Below, piece by piece: positions 23,479 through 30,325 of a stretch of DNA of 40,019 nucleotides. Source of the DNA: a virus. Positions within the stretch are counted from its first letter, which is position 1. Every line of letters begins with the position of its first letter. Location: the IMG/VR virus record IMGVR_UViG_3300045131_001374, positions 1-40,019 of that record. One strand, given 5' to 3'. Position numbers and translations under genes: made by a program. The notes under the pieces were generated by a model. It did no database searches and was not told the origin of the DNA. It saw only the letters and a list, made by a program, of their open reading frames with translations.

Positions 23479-24096
23479 GGTCTGAACCTCCTTGGGGGTG
23501 GTAGCGCCGGGCGTTGCCCGGGTGTCTCCTGCGGGGGGCACGGTCTGGTCGGCGGAACGAATGCCGCCCGTGGTGTCTGCGGGAACAGGAACGACGGAAC
23601 CCTCTACGGGTTCCCAATCAACGGCGGTGCGGGTTTCCTCGTTGGTCGTTTCGTCCCGGGTGATTTCCATCCGGTAGATGCGATAACCAACGGACGTATC
23701 CGCGAGGATTCCGTCAACGATGTCGCCGGTCGTGTCTGCGTTGCGAGCCGCCTTGCTCAGACGGACATCGCCCACCAATTCGCCATCAACGATCGCGACG
23801 GTCCCGGCGACGAAGCGCCCAATAACCGCCTCGGTGCTCCACTGGCGATGGTCGGTCAGGAACGGAGCGCCGCCGTTCATGCGCTCAAGGCGAACGTGGG
23901 TAGGGTCCATCGAAAGGACTTCGGTATAGGTTCGGTCGCTTGCCCAGTCGTACCGAAGCACGGGCGCGCCGGTTCCAAGGCTCACGCGGACGGTGCGGGT
24001 TTCGGGGTTGTAGGTGGCCGCGCGGAACGAGGCTCCGCGCGTGAACAGCGGTTGACCATCGCGGGTCAGTTGTTCGGGCGCGTTGCGTTCGGGCAC
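22171..24096 (-). CDS. Prohead protease/scaffold/major capsid fusion protein
   Basis: About 641 residues from a GTG at 24096 (AGGGAGG five bases upstream); a GTG at 24144 without ribosome site would add 16. Residues about 20-185 are an HK97/herpes-type prohead protease: FLTDHRQ with catalytic H83 and TSVGYRIY with catalytic S135. A Pro/Thr/Gly linker and a charged helical scaffold-like segment (about 205-300) follow. The rest is the capsid domain (VGYKSLMGMYTLANEYNWW, GMGGLPTVNEGADY, ARNVFGIGVIRH). Fused protease-capsid genes are known; self-cleavage is expected. Confidence 0.9.
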   Translation of the reverse strand: MPERNAPEQLTRDGQPLFTRGASFRAATYNPETRTVRVSLGTGAPVLRYDWASDRTYTEVLSMDPTHVRLERMNGGAPFLTDHRQWSTEAVIGRFVAGTVAIVDGELVGDVRLSKAARNADTTGDIVDGILADTSVGYRIYRMEITRDETTNEETRTAVDWEPVEGSVVPVPADTTGGIRSADQTVPPAGDTRATPGATTPKEVQTMDETQMEALRAEGAKAEATRQTGIRALAEKASLTETDVRALLDDSAVTVESAGVRMWDIRAAKDAADPVRSQRIEAGRDAGDAQFRAIAEAVEHQAGVRTLADVVEPGRGLARKSLADLARMNLEAKGIRSAGLGDSEAIRMAIRAVAGHTTGDFSSVFSTVGYKSLMGMYTLANEYNWWKDLGRRSDFSTLNTRTIVKMTGMGGLPTVNEGADYQGVTQYDSAETINPLPKTGGELRLTFEMEGRDDLGAFTRCAAELGKTMQIGEHLKALAAIQANMADGEAVCSAAHANLSTSGGAPDLTKIAELDAKLRAATDGHLVTPHVIGTAGKVLLIPVAQRTTVEQLYSDRLYAADPADCPTVPLSAENRRAVPGLTTKYFLCTANPLGMEYGWYQGGPTVTQYAEEKSDSLIWHARNVFGIGVIRHQDFASNPGQ

Positions 24097-24111
24097 GGGC
24101 ACCTCCCTAAA

Positions 24112-24153
24112 GGCAGGTTGACTTGGCGTTGGGGTGTCGCGCACGGTGGGGGA
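24112..24153. repeat. 42-bp direct repeat, copy A
   Basis: This segment, spanning the region between the portal stop and the protease-capsid start, matches 26069-26110 over 42 bases with five differences, all in an 8-base patch. The last 23 bases are identical (24131-24153 and 26088-26110). The two copies flank gpW and portal. Confidence 0.85.
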
Positions 24154-24156
24154 TGT

Positions 24157-25776
24157 TCACAAACCACCCCCCTTCGGCGGCGGTCCCGACTCTGACGCGT
24201 CCGACGCGATGATTTGAGCGTTGCCCGCCGCAGACACCTTGGACAAATCCCACAGGGGAACGACGCCCGCGTCTTCCATCGCCTCGCGGTCCTTTTTGAA
24301 CTGCGCCAGGATGTCGTCAAGGTCATCGCCGTTGGCTTCCACAACCGCAGTCGGCGTCGTCAACCCCATCTGCAACCGCAGAAGGTTCGACTTCGCATCC
24401 TGCAATTCGTCCGCGGATCGCGTCTTGGGCTTGCTCCATGTCACGTCATACAGGCGCGGGTCATTCGGGAAAATGCCGTTCAGGATTCCGGCGTCAATCC
24501 ACGCTTTCCACAGGGGCGCGAGGAATCCGGGGATGTACGTCTGTTCACGCAGGCAGGCGATGACCGCGCCCTGTTCCAACAGTCCAAGTTTCGCCTGCGA
24601 GAATGAGGCGTCGGACATGTCGCCGGTCAGGGTGTAATAGGACAACCCGACGCCCGCCGCGATCTCTTTCAGAACCACGCGGACGTAATCGCTCACGCCC
24701 TGCGGCGCGGTAGGCTTGTTAACCGTGATCGTTTCGTCGGGGGACGCCTGATAGACCAGCCCCGGACCCATCTCGAAAACTGGACGCCCTTCGTCGTCAA
24801 CCTCAGGATTGCCGGATGCGTCGCGAGCCTGCGACGGGGGCAGCGGTCCACCATCACCAACGCCGCCGTCGTCAACATCGCGGCGATTCACAACAATGGA
24901 CATGTCGTTAGCAACCGCCGCGCCAACCTGCACCGCCTCGTGGTATTGGTCGTGCAGGTAAATCGACTTGACGATGGGGGCGAGTAGCGAGATTCCGCGC
25001 AGTTGCCCCGCGTCCTCCTGCCGGAACAGGTGAATCATCTGCGCGGCAACGATGCGTTGAGTCGTGTACGCGCCCGCCGTCACGGAAAACAGCGAGCCGG
25101 GCGCTTCGTTCAGGACGTGGTACGCCGCAACCTCGCCCAGGGCGTCAATCTCAACGCTACCGATAATGCGATTCAGACCGTTGCCGACCTGTTCCGTTTT
25201 CTCAACGGGCAGTTGACCGGCGTCCAACGGTTCGATCATGATCGGGGGCAGGCCGGGCATGTCCGCCTTCTGCCTGCCACGGATGCGAGACAGGAATTCG
25301 CCGTCCTTGACCCACGTTCGGCAGGCGAGTTGCTGCAATCCGGCGATGGTCAGACGCGAACCTGGAACCGGATGCCGTCCCCACTTCGCCCAAGCTTCGT
25401 ACAAGTAGGCGTCAACCCGGATCGGTTCCTTTGTCAACGGGTGGCGCATCATGGCGTCACCCACGTTGACGGTCGGGAAAATGCCCGTCGATACGATGGC
25501 GTTGGTCAAAGCATCAACGGTACGCCGCCCCCATGCGGACGAATGGTAGAGGTCGCGTGCGCGTTCCCGAGTGCGAACGAGCGAGTTGGACCGGAACAGT
25601 TCGGCGTTGGGGTCGCGGGATCCCGGGTTCCATCCGCCCATGTGTCCGCTGCCCGCGGAGGCGTAGGAGCGACCGGCACGGACGGATCGGGGATGCGAAC
25701 GGCGCGCGGATTCAACGGGCGCGTCGCGACCCGTCAAGGTGTCCCATGCGCGGCCCCATTTCGAGCGACCGGACAT
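24157..25776 (-). CDS. Portal protein, lambda gpB family
   Basis: A 539-residue portal that forms the dodecameric DNA channel at one capsid vertex. Family features include the N-terminal LFRSNSLVRTRERARDLYHS, NAIVSTGIFPTVN, RLTIAGLQQLACRTWVKDGE with FLSRI, MIHLFRQEDAGQLRGISLLA and KEIAAGVGLSYYTLTGDMS followed by FSQAKLGLLEQ. The ATG at 25776 follows the gpW stop directly. It lies between gpW and the protease-capsid gene, the order of lambda. Confidence 0.95.
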   Translation of the reverse strand: MSGRSKWGRAWDTLTGRDAPVESARRSHPRSVRAGRSYASAGSGHMGGWNPGSRDPNAELFRSNSLVRTRERARDLYHSSAWGRRTVDALTNAIVSTGIFPTVNVGDAMMRHPLTKEPIRVDAYLYEAWAKWGRHPVPGSRLTIAGLQQLACRTWVKDGEFLSRIRGRQKADMPGLPPIMIEPLDAGQLPVEKTEQVGNGLNRIIGSVEIDALGEVAAYHVLNEAPGSLFSVTAGAYTTQRIVAAQMIHLFRQEDAGQLRGISLLAPIVKSIYLHDQYHEAVQVGAAVANDMSIVVNRRDVDDGGVGDGGPLPPSQARDASGNPEVDDEGRPVFEMGPGLVYQASPDETITVNKPTAPQGVSDYVRVVLKEIAAGVGLSYYTLTGDMSDASFSQAKLGLLEQGAVIACLREQTYIPGFLAPLWKAWIDAGILNGIFPNDPRLYDVTWSKPKTRSADELQDAKSNLLRLQMGLTTPTAVVEANGDDLDDILAQFKKDREAMEDAGVVPLWDLSKVSAAGNAQIIASDASESGPPPKGGGL

Positions 25777-25779
25777 GCG

Positions 25780-25980
25780 TTACTCCCTCGTGCGGAAACG
25801 AACGTATCCGTGGGTGATGCGATTCGCGGCGGGTTGCAGGGCGCGGCGAAGGCGTTGGATGGCGTCCCACAGGTCGCCCATGCTGGCGTACGTCACGGAC
25901 TTGTCACCGTGGCGCACGTTCAGTTCGCCAGCCGCGTAGGCGTCCTCAAGGGCTGTCAGTTGGTCCTGGGTGAATGCCAC
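25780..25980 (-). CDS. Head-tail joining protein, gpW family
   Basis: A 66-residue protein with FTQDQLTALEDAYAAGELNV, KSVTYASMGDLWDAI and a basic end, the compact alpha+beta gpW pattern; gpW binds the portal and forms part of the neck. The start is GTG at 25980. A GC-rich inverted repeat CCCCCG/CGGGGG (25986-25999) lies just before it and could mask the ribosome site GGGGGCG or set a pause after the terminase gene. Confidence 0.88.
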   Translation of the reverse strand: MAFTQDQLTALEDAYAAGELNVRHGDKSVTYASMGDLWDAIQRLRRALQPAANRITHGYVRFRTRE

Positions 25981-26002
25981 TCGCGCCCCCGTGCGGGGGG
26001 AC

Positions 26003-27994
26003 TCAGAAGCGGCCCCCGCGGCGGCGAGACAGCCAATCCGCGGAGGTTGACCGCGCGGCCCCCCTACGGGCAGGTTGACGCGGGGGTGGGGTGTCGCGCA
26101 CGGTGGGGGACGGCGACGGGGCAGGTTGGGTTGCGGGTGTGGCTGCGACCGCGGGCGCTACGGGCATGCGGAACATCTGCGGGTATGCCAATTTGATTGA
26201 ATGGGCAGCGGCGAGGGCGTACACGAGCGCATCCCACCAATGGTTATCCCGCTTCTTGGGGTTTTCCCACACCCATCGCCCGCCCGGTTCGCGCACCCGC
26301 TGCTCCGCGGTCAACTGTTCAAGAAAATCGGGGTACCGATTGAGGATGTGCGCCGCGATGTGGACCGACCGCGGGCCAGGTCCGGGGTTGGACAGGTACC
26401 CGAATAGGTCGTTTTTCGCCTCGGTGACGTGAACCGTGAACCATCGTCCGCGCGTCCGGTCGCTGCGTTTCGACCCCTTGATTTTCGCTTCCCATATCGC
26501 GCCGTCCGTCGCCTTCGCTGCGTCGCCCTTGATGCCGTACACGCCGCGACCGAATCGCGGGTCGGTGTACTCCAGGATTTTTGACATCATCCCGCCGTCA
26601 CCCGCGTCCACGCACCAGCGGCGGGGGACTGAAACGCCACCACCCGCGCGAGTGAACCGGCGATTTACGAGAGTGTCATGTTCGACCCATGCATCCTCCG
26701 GGCAGCGGTCAATTCGGTTCGCGTCCAGAATCCACAACTCGAACCCCGCCCCGACGCCTAGCGTCACGGAGTACAGGCATTCGTGTTGCACGTCCGTCCC
26801 ACCCGTTACCGCCTCGATTGCGTCGGGGATGCGGTCAACGTCTAGGGTTTCATCAACACGATCCGCGAGGGCGTGGCGGTCAAGGGCATCACCGGGGGGC
26901 GCGAAAGTCTTAGCCTTACGGATGTTGACGTAGGCGGTCAAATCCTTGGGGTCGCCGTTAGCCTTGTAGGCGGCGTTGGCGTCAATCCACTCCGTCACCA
27001 ACTGCGGCCACGAAACCATGCCTGATGGGCTGTAAAGCGCGTTGAGGTTGGTTGAATGAATCAACCCGTGGTTGGATAGTTCGGGGCGCGAGGGAACCCA
27101 AACCCCGGACGGCATGATGCGGTTTTTTTCCTGCTCTTGCCATTCCTTACCGCAGGCGGCGCACCTATATCGGGCGGATGATGTGTCACCCTTGTCCCAA
27201 ATGAAGCGGCGGATCTCGCGGTTGTCGCGGTCCTCAAATTCGAGCGGTTGCATCTCGCCGCAGATCGGGCAGGGGACATGGAAGTAGCATTGATCGCCCT
27301 TGAGAAACCACGCATCAACCTCGGATGCGCCCTCGATGGTGGGCGTCGAGGTCAATAGCAACTTCCTGGACGCGCCGAACGTGGACTGTCGTGCGATGAC
27401 AAGTTGGACGACGTTGCCCTCGTAGCCGGGGTTATCCTTCGCGCGGTCCACTTCGTCAAGCCAGCAGTATTTCGCGGCCATGCGGCAGACGGCGGACGCG
27501 GAGTGCATTCCGACGATTCGGAGCCTGCCGCCGGGGAAGAACTTGCCCAGCATCGTTTCATTCTTGGCGCGGGCGGTGCTGTCGCGGATGCGGTCGCGGA
27601 GCAACGGAGACAGGCTAATCATGGTGTTGAGGGAGTCTTTCGACCAATCCCGCGCGTTGTCGAGGGTATCGAGCGCCACCAACATGCGGCCAGGGTAGTA
27701 CCCGCCCGCGACAGCCATAATCCAGTTTTCACCGATGGCGGATTTGCCAGTCTGCGCCGCCCATTCGTTGATTGCGATCTGGCAGGGATCGTCGGGGTGC
27801 AACCAATCCTCGATCTGGCGAACCCATGGCATCAACCCGGAGTCGTGTTTGCCTGGGACCGCGGTATCAGACGGCATCCAGCGGTGTTGGTCCGCAACCT
27901 CGTGAATTGCGATCCGGGGCATGGGCTGGATCGCGGTTGCGATGTCATCGTACAAGCCCGCGGACGATACGGGATCACTCAGTAGACCCGGCAT
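26003..27994 (-). CDS. Terminase large subunit, GpA family
   Basis: A 663-residue packaging ATPase-nuclease. The ATPase part shows AAQTGKSA at 79-86 (Walker A), WLDEVD at 178-183 (Walker B) and LLLTSTPT at 212-219 (coupling motif). A zinc ribbon (C242, C245, C278, C281) is inserted, as in lambda gpA. The nuclease part has GGTDVQHE and later CVDAGDGG. The Pro/Arg-rich tail includes the copy-B repeat. The start overlaps the small subunit by 20 bp. This family usually makes cohesive ends (cos), which sits uneasily with a terminally redundant genome. Confidence 0.95.
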   Translation of the reverse strand: MPGLLSDPVSSAGLYDDIATAIQPMPRIAIHEVADQHRWMPSDTAVPGKHDSGLMPWVRQIEDWLHPDDPCQIAINEWAAQTGKSAIGENWIMAVAGGYYPGRMLVALDTLDNARDWSKDSLNTMISLSPLLRDRIRDSTARAKNETMLGKFFPGGRLRIVGMHSASAVCRMAAKYCWLDEVDRAKDNPGYEGNVVQLVIARQSTFGASRKLLLTSTPTIEGASEVDAWFLKGDQCYFHVPCPICGEMQPLEFEDRDNREIRRFIWDKGDTSSARYRCAACGKEWQEQEKNRIMPSGVWVPSRPELSNHGLIHSTNLNALYSPSGMVSWPQLVTEWIDANAAYKANGDPKDLTAYVNIRKAKTFAPPGDALDRHALADRVDETLDVDRIPDAIEAVTGGTDVQHECLYSVTLGVGAGFELWILDANRIDRCPEDAWVEHDTLVNRRFTRAGGGVSVPRRWCVDAGDGGMMSKILEYTDPRFGRGVYGIKGDAAKATDGAIWEAKIKGSKRSDRTRGRWFTVHVTEAKNDLFGYLSNPGPGPRSVHIAAHILNRYPDFLEQLTAEQRVREPGGRWVWENPKKRDNHWWDALVYALAAAHSIKLAYPQMFRMPVAPAVAATPATQPAPSPSPTVRDTPPPRQPARRGAARSTSADWLSRRRGGRF
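26069..26110. repeat. 42-bp direct repeat, copy B
   Basis: This copy lies inside the 3' end of the terminase large gene and encodes part of its Pro-rich tail (TVRDTPPPRQPA). The same peptide pattern (RDTPTPSQPA) appears in the possible N-terminal extension of the protease gene at copy A. Confidence 0.85.
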
Positions 27995-28568
27995 CCTTCA
28001 CCTTTTCCGCTTTGATTCGTAGGGAGTGGGCAAGTCCGCCCAGAATTGACGCAACCTCGGCCGCGAGGATGGTGCGGATTTCGATAGACGACAGCCCAAC
28101 CAGGCGGTCAGAGAGGCGCGTGGGGATCACTTCCCATTCCGCGCGTGCCATAGCGAAGGCGTCAACGGTTACGGCGCGCGCGTCCACTCTGGGGATGAGG
28201 TGGCCCGCGTCTTTGAGGTAGCGTTGCTCCTCGCGTTTGGCTTGGAAGTGTTCTTTGAGTTGGCGAGGTGACATGGGTTTGCCGTCGAGCGTCAGGGGCG
28301 GGTCGTTCAATGGTTCCGGCGCGTCACGCGCGCCCACCTGCGCGCTGGCGTCCGCGGGCGCCCCGGCGCGTTCATGCGGACAGTCCCGCTTGAGGGTATT
28401 TGCGTCCCATTGGCGATCCGCTTCTGCAAAATCGAGGACGCGGGAGCCGTCGAACAGGTCCGCGGATAGGCGCCCATCCTTGCGCGCGTCGTCAATGGCG
28501 CGCTCGGTTGTGCCTCGTTCGCCTAGTTTCCGGCGGTGGGCGGCGTAGTCTTTTTTGGTTCCAATCAC
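27975..28568 (-). CDS. Terminase small subunit, Nu1-like
   Basis: A 197-residue protein directly before the large subunit. The N-terminus (KKDYAAHRRKLGERGTTERA followed by IDDARKDGRL) is the winged-helix pattern of DNA-recognition subunits such as Nu1, with a long helical C-terminal half (LGGLAHSLRIKAEKVKDA) that would contact the large subunit. The start is a GTG at 28568 with GAGG six bases upstream. It binds the packaging site, perhaps in the 206-bp gap before this gene. Confidence 0.85.
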   Translation of the reverse strand: MIGTKKDYAAHRRKLGERGTTERAIDDARKDGRLSADLFDGSRVLDFAEADRQWDANTLKRDCPHERAGAPADASAQVGARDAPEPLNDPPLTLDGKPMSPRQLKEHFQAKREEQRYLKDAGHLIPRVDARAVTVDAFAMARAEWEVIPTRLSDRLVGLSSIEIRTILAAEVASILGGLAHSLRIKAEKVKDAGSTE

Positions 28569-28587
28569 GGATCACCTCGGAAGGTAG

Positions 28588-28625
28588 GAAAAGCGGGGCT
28601 TGCTAGATCCAACGAACGCCCCGCT
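28588..28625 (-). terminator. Intrinsic terminator ahead of the late genes
   Basis: On the minus strand a perfect 8-bp stem AGCGGGGC/GCCCCGCT with an 18-base loop is followed by TTTTCC. It lies between the candidate late promoter and the terminase small subunit, so it would stop late transcription unless antiterminated. Confidence 0.6.
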
Positions 28626-28675
28626 GTACCCGCTCGGGGCACCCACCCTCAGGAGGACCCAACGGGGTAGGGGGC

Positions 28676-28705
28676 TATATATACCCACACGCGCGCGGCT
28701 GTCCG
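28676..28705 (-). promoter_or_regulatory. Candidate late promoter
   Basis: On the minus strand CGGACA (28705-28700, four of six to TTGACA) is followed after 16 bases by TATATA (28683-28678) within TATATATA, the most AT-rich point in a GC-rich neighbourhood. Transcription would begin near 28670, about 100 bases before the terminase small subunit. The 206-bp gap has no gene. Confidence 0.5.
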
Positions 28706-28774
28706 CGTTAGTACAAGCCCCTGATCGGATGGTTCTGATCTACAACTGCGACGCATCGTTCCCCTCGCGCGGCG

Positions 28775-29035
28775 TTAGCCTCGCACCGCCAACCATGCCC
28801 GCCCATACGCTGACGGCAGATACAGGCTCGATTGCCTCACGGACATGTCCACCAACCCCGCTCGCATCATCGCGGGCAGTTCACATTCGGGCACCAATGC
28901 CACCAACTGTTCGCTACTCAACCCTGTGGGCATGGACGCAACGAGGGCGCGCAACACGCCGGTTGCGTGGCGATCCAGTTCGTGCGTCGCCGTATCGGTA
29001 TCACCCACATCAGCCTTCTTTCGTGCCATGGTCAT
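28775..29035 (-). CDS. Small winged-helix-like protein
   Basis: An 86-residue protein at the end of the leftward early operon, starting MTMARKKADVG with an ATGA overlap to the gene before it. After a polar N-terminus, residues 25-80 form helices and a hairpin (LRALVASMPTGLSSEQLVAL, then LPSAYGRAWLAVRG) that look like a winged helix. It is the last gene before the late promoter, so a late regulator or antiterminator is an attractive but unproven idea. Confidence 0.65.
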   Translation of the reverse strand: MTMARKKADVGDTDTATHELDRHATGVLRALVASMPTGLSSEQLVALVPECELPAMMRAGLVDMSVRQSSLYLPSAYGRAWLAVRG

Positions 29036-29562
29036 CCCTCCCGCTGTTCCCTCACCACAATCCTCGCGACCGTTGACGGATGCACCCCGTAACGCGCCGC
29101 TATCGGACGGACGCCGCAACCCGCGACGCCCGCGCGATACTCGCTCATGATCATTTTGACGACTGACGCCGCCGTGATGGTTGGCCTGTTCTTGCCCCTC
29201 ATTGCGCCCGCACACGCCGGATTCGGGCACCCCTTGCGAACCGTTCCGCGTCGTGTCGTTTCGGGCCAACGCTTGCGACAGATCGGGCACGTCCAGAGCG
29301 TGCCGCTTGTTTGCGTAGTTGGATTCTCTGCCTTCTTGGGTGCGTTCGCAACGGGATCCCCACATGACAGCGCCGCATCGTTCCGAATCCACACCTCGCG
29401 CAAACGGTCTAGCGCGTCGTGACGCTGCGTGGTTCGCGGCTGGTCGTTCAGGTACGCGGGGGTTAATGGGTTGGGGTCCATCGCGAACGTGACGCAAGAT
29501 TGATAGCTTGCGGTTTCGTTCATGCCCTTGCGATGATGGACGCACCGCCCGCAGTCAGTCAT
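29032..29562 (-). CDS. Cys-rich protein with C-terminal HTH; paralogue of 29852-30325
   Basis: A 176-residue protein. The N-terminal domain reads TDCGRCVHHRKG and YQSCVTF with VWIRNDAALSCGDP, closely like the protein at 29852-30325. A zinc pair CPICRKRWP/CPNPAC follows near residue 90-115, and residues about 150-175 are a clear helix-turn-helix (VRPIAARYGVHPSTVARIV). It should bind DNA, perhaps as a regulator of the early-to-late switch. ATGA overlaps join it to both neighbours. Confidence 0.75.
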   Translation of the reverse strand: MTDCGRCVHHRKGMNETASYQSCVTFAMDPNPLTPAYLNDQPRTTQRHDALDRLREVWIRNDAALSCGDPVANAPKKAENPTTQTSGTLWTCPICRKRWPETTRRGTVRKGCPNPACAGAMRGKNRPTITAASVVKMIMSEYRAGVAGCGVRPIAARYGVHPSTVARIVVREQREG

Positions 29563-29855
29563 CGCGACGCCCCCCGCTTAAGTTCTAGCAGGAACGCGCT
29601 AGCCAACCCATCAACGCTGTCCTCAACAACCGTGTCGCCGTCGCGGTCGTTGTGCAGGAACGAAAGCAACGCACCCTCGATGTCTTGCGGCGCTTCCAGG
29701 AACAACCCTGCCCGCACCTTACGCCCCTGCGCGCATTGGTAGCATGGAGACTGCTTGCGGCGTAATGCGTTCGCGTTGCAATACCCCGTTTCGCAGCGGT
29801 CGATAGTAACGACCCGCTTGCGGCGGCGGCAATGGATCGTGTCGGTGAGATTCAC
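29559..29855 (-). CDS. Small Cys-rich protein of unknown function
   Basis: A 98-residue protein between the two paralogues. The first half has His/Cys pairs and many basic residues (HCRRRKRVVTIDRCETGYCN, CYQC) suited to a zinc-binding nucleic-acid contact. The second half is acidic and helical. It overlaps its neighbours by ATGA. No family is recognised. Confidence 0.62.
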   Translation of the reverse strand: MNLTDTIHCRRRKRVVTIDRCETGYCNANALRRKQSPCYQCAQGRKVRAGLFLEAPQDIEGALLSFLHNDRDGDTVVEDSVDGLASAFLLELKRGASR

Positions 29856-30325
29856 GCCGCAACCCTCGCATTACGATGGGACATGCACCGCCTTGGAGCG
29901 GGTCTGCTTGGTCGCGTAGCCTTACCCGGAATGGGCGCTCCGCATACCTCGCATTGTCCGTCTAGCACTCGGACGCGGTCAATGGCGCGCAAGCGGCGTA
30001 AATCGTCATGACGCTGGCGCTTTGCGGATTCCTCGGGTGTCAATTCCTTCGGTTGACACGGTTCTTGATTGGATCGAGGCTTTCCGCAGGATAGAACGGC
30101 ATCATCGCGCACCCAAACCGCCTTTAGGATTGGGTGCTGCAAGTCCTCGTTCCACACCTGTAGCGTGCGAAGGTTCGCGATGGTCGCTCCCGTTTCGGGA
30201 TGGGTCGCGAAGATGCGCGCGGGGCGTTCCGTGTCGATGCGCAGTTCGCTGAACACGCAGGATTGATAGCCGGTTTGGTCGCCGGTTCCGTAGCGGTGAT
30301 GGAGACAGAGGATGCAGTCCATCAT
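29852..30325 (-). CDS. Cys-rich protein; paralogue of 29032-29562
   Basis: A 157-residue protein starting MMDCILCLHHRYGTG, with TGYQSCVFSELRID and VWVRDDAVLSCGKP, sharing this N-terminal domain with the gene two positions on. The C-terminal part differs: an Arg-rich linker, then GQCEVCGAPIPG and a final CMSHRNA, a small zinc-ribbon- or HNH-like fold. GGAGG lies before the double ATG at 30325/30322; the first gives the ATGA overlap used here. Confidence 0.7.
   Translation of the reverse strand: MMDCILCLHHRYGTGDQTGYQSCVFSELRIDTERPARIFATHPETGATIANLRTLQVWNEDLQHPILKAVWVRDDAVLSCGKPRSNQEPCQPKELTPEESAKRQRHDDLRRLRAIDRVRVLDGQCEVCGAPIPGKATRPSRPAPRRCMSHRNARVAA

Noticed and set aside
24096-24144. GTG at 24144 as the start of the protease-capsid gene
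   Set aside because: It has no ribosome site, and the extra residues copy the terminase tail; the GTG at 24096 has AGGGAGG at a good distance.
22507-24195. 562-codon + strand frame
   Set aside because: Shadow of the protease-capsid gene; Arg/Gly/His-rich composition and no known domain.
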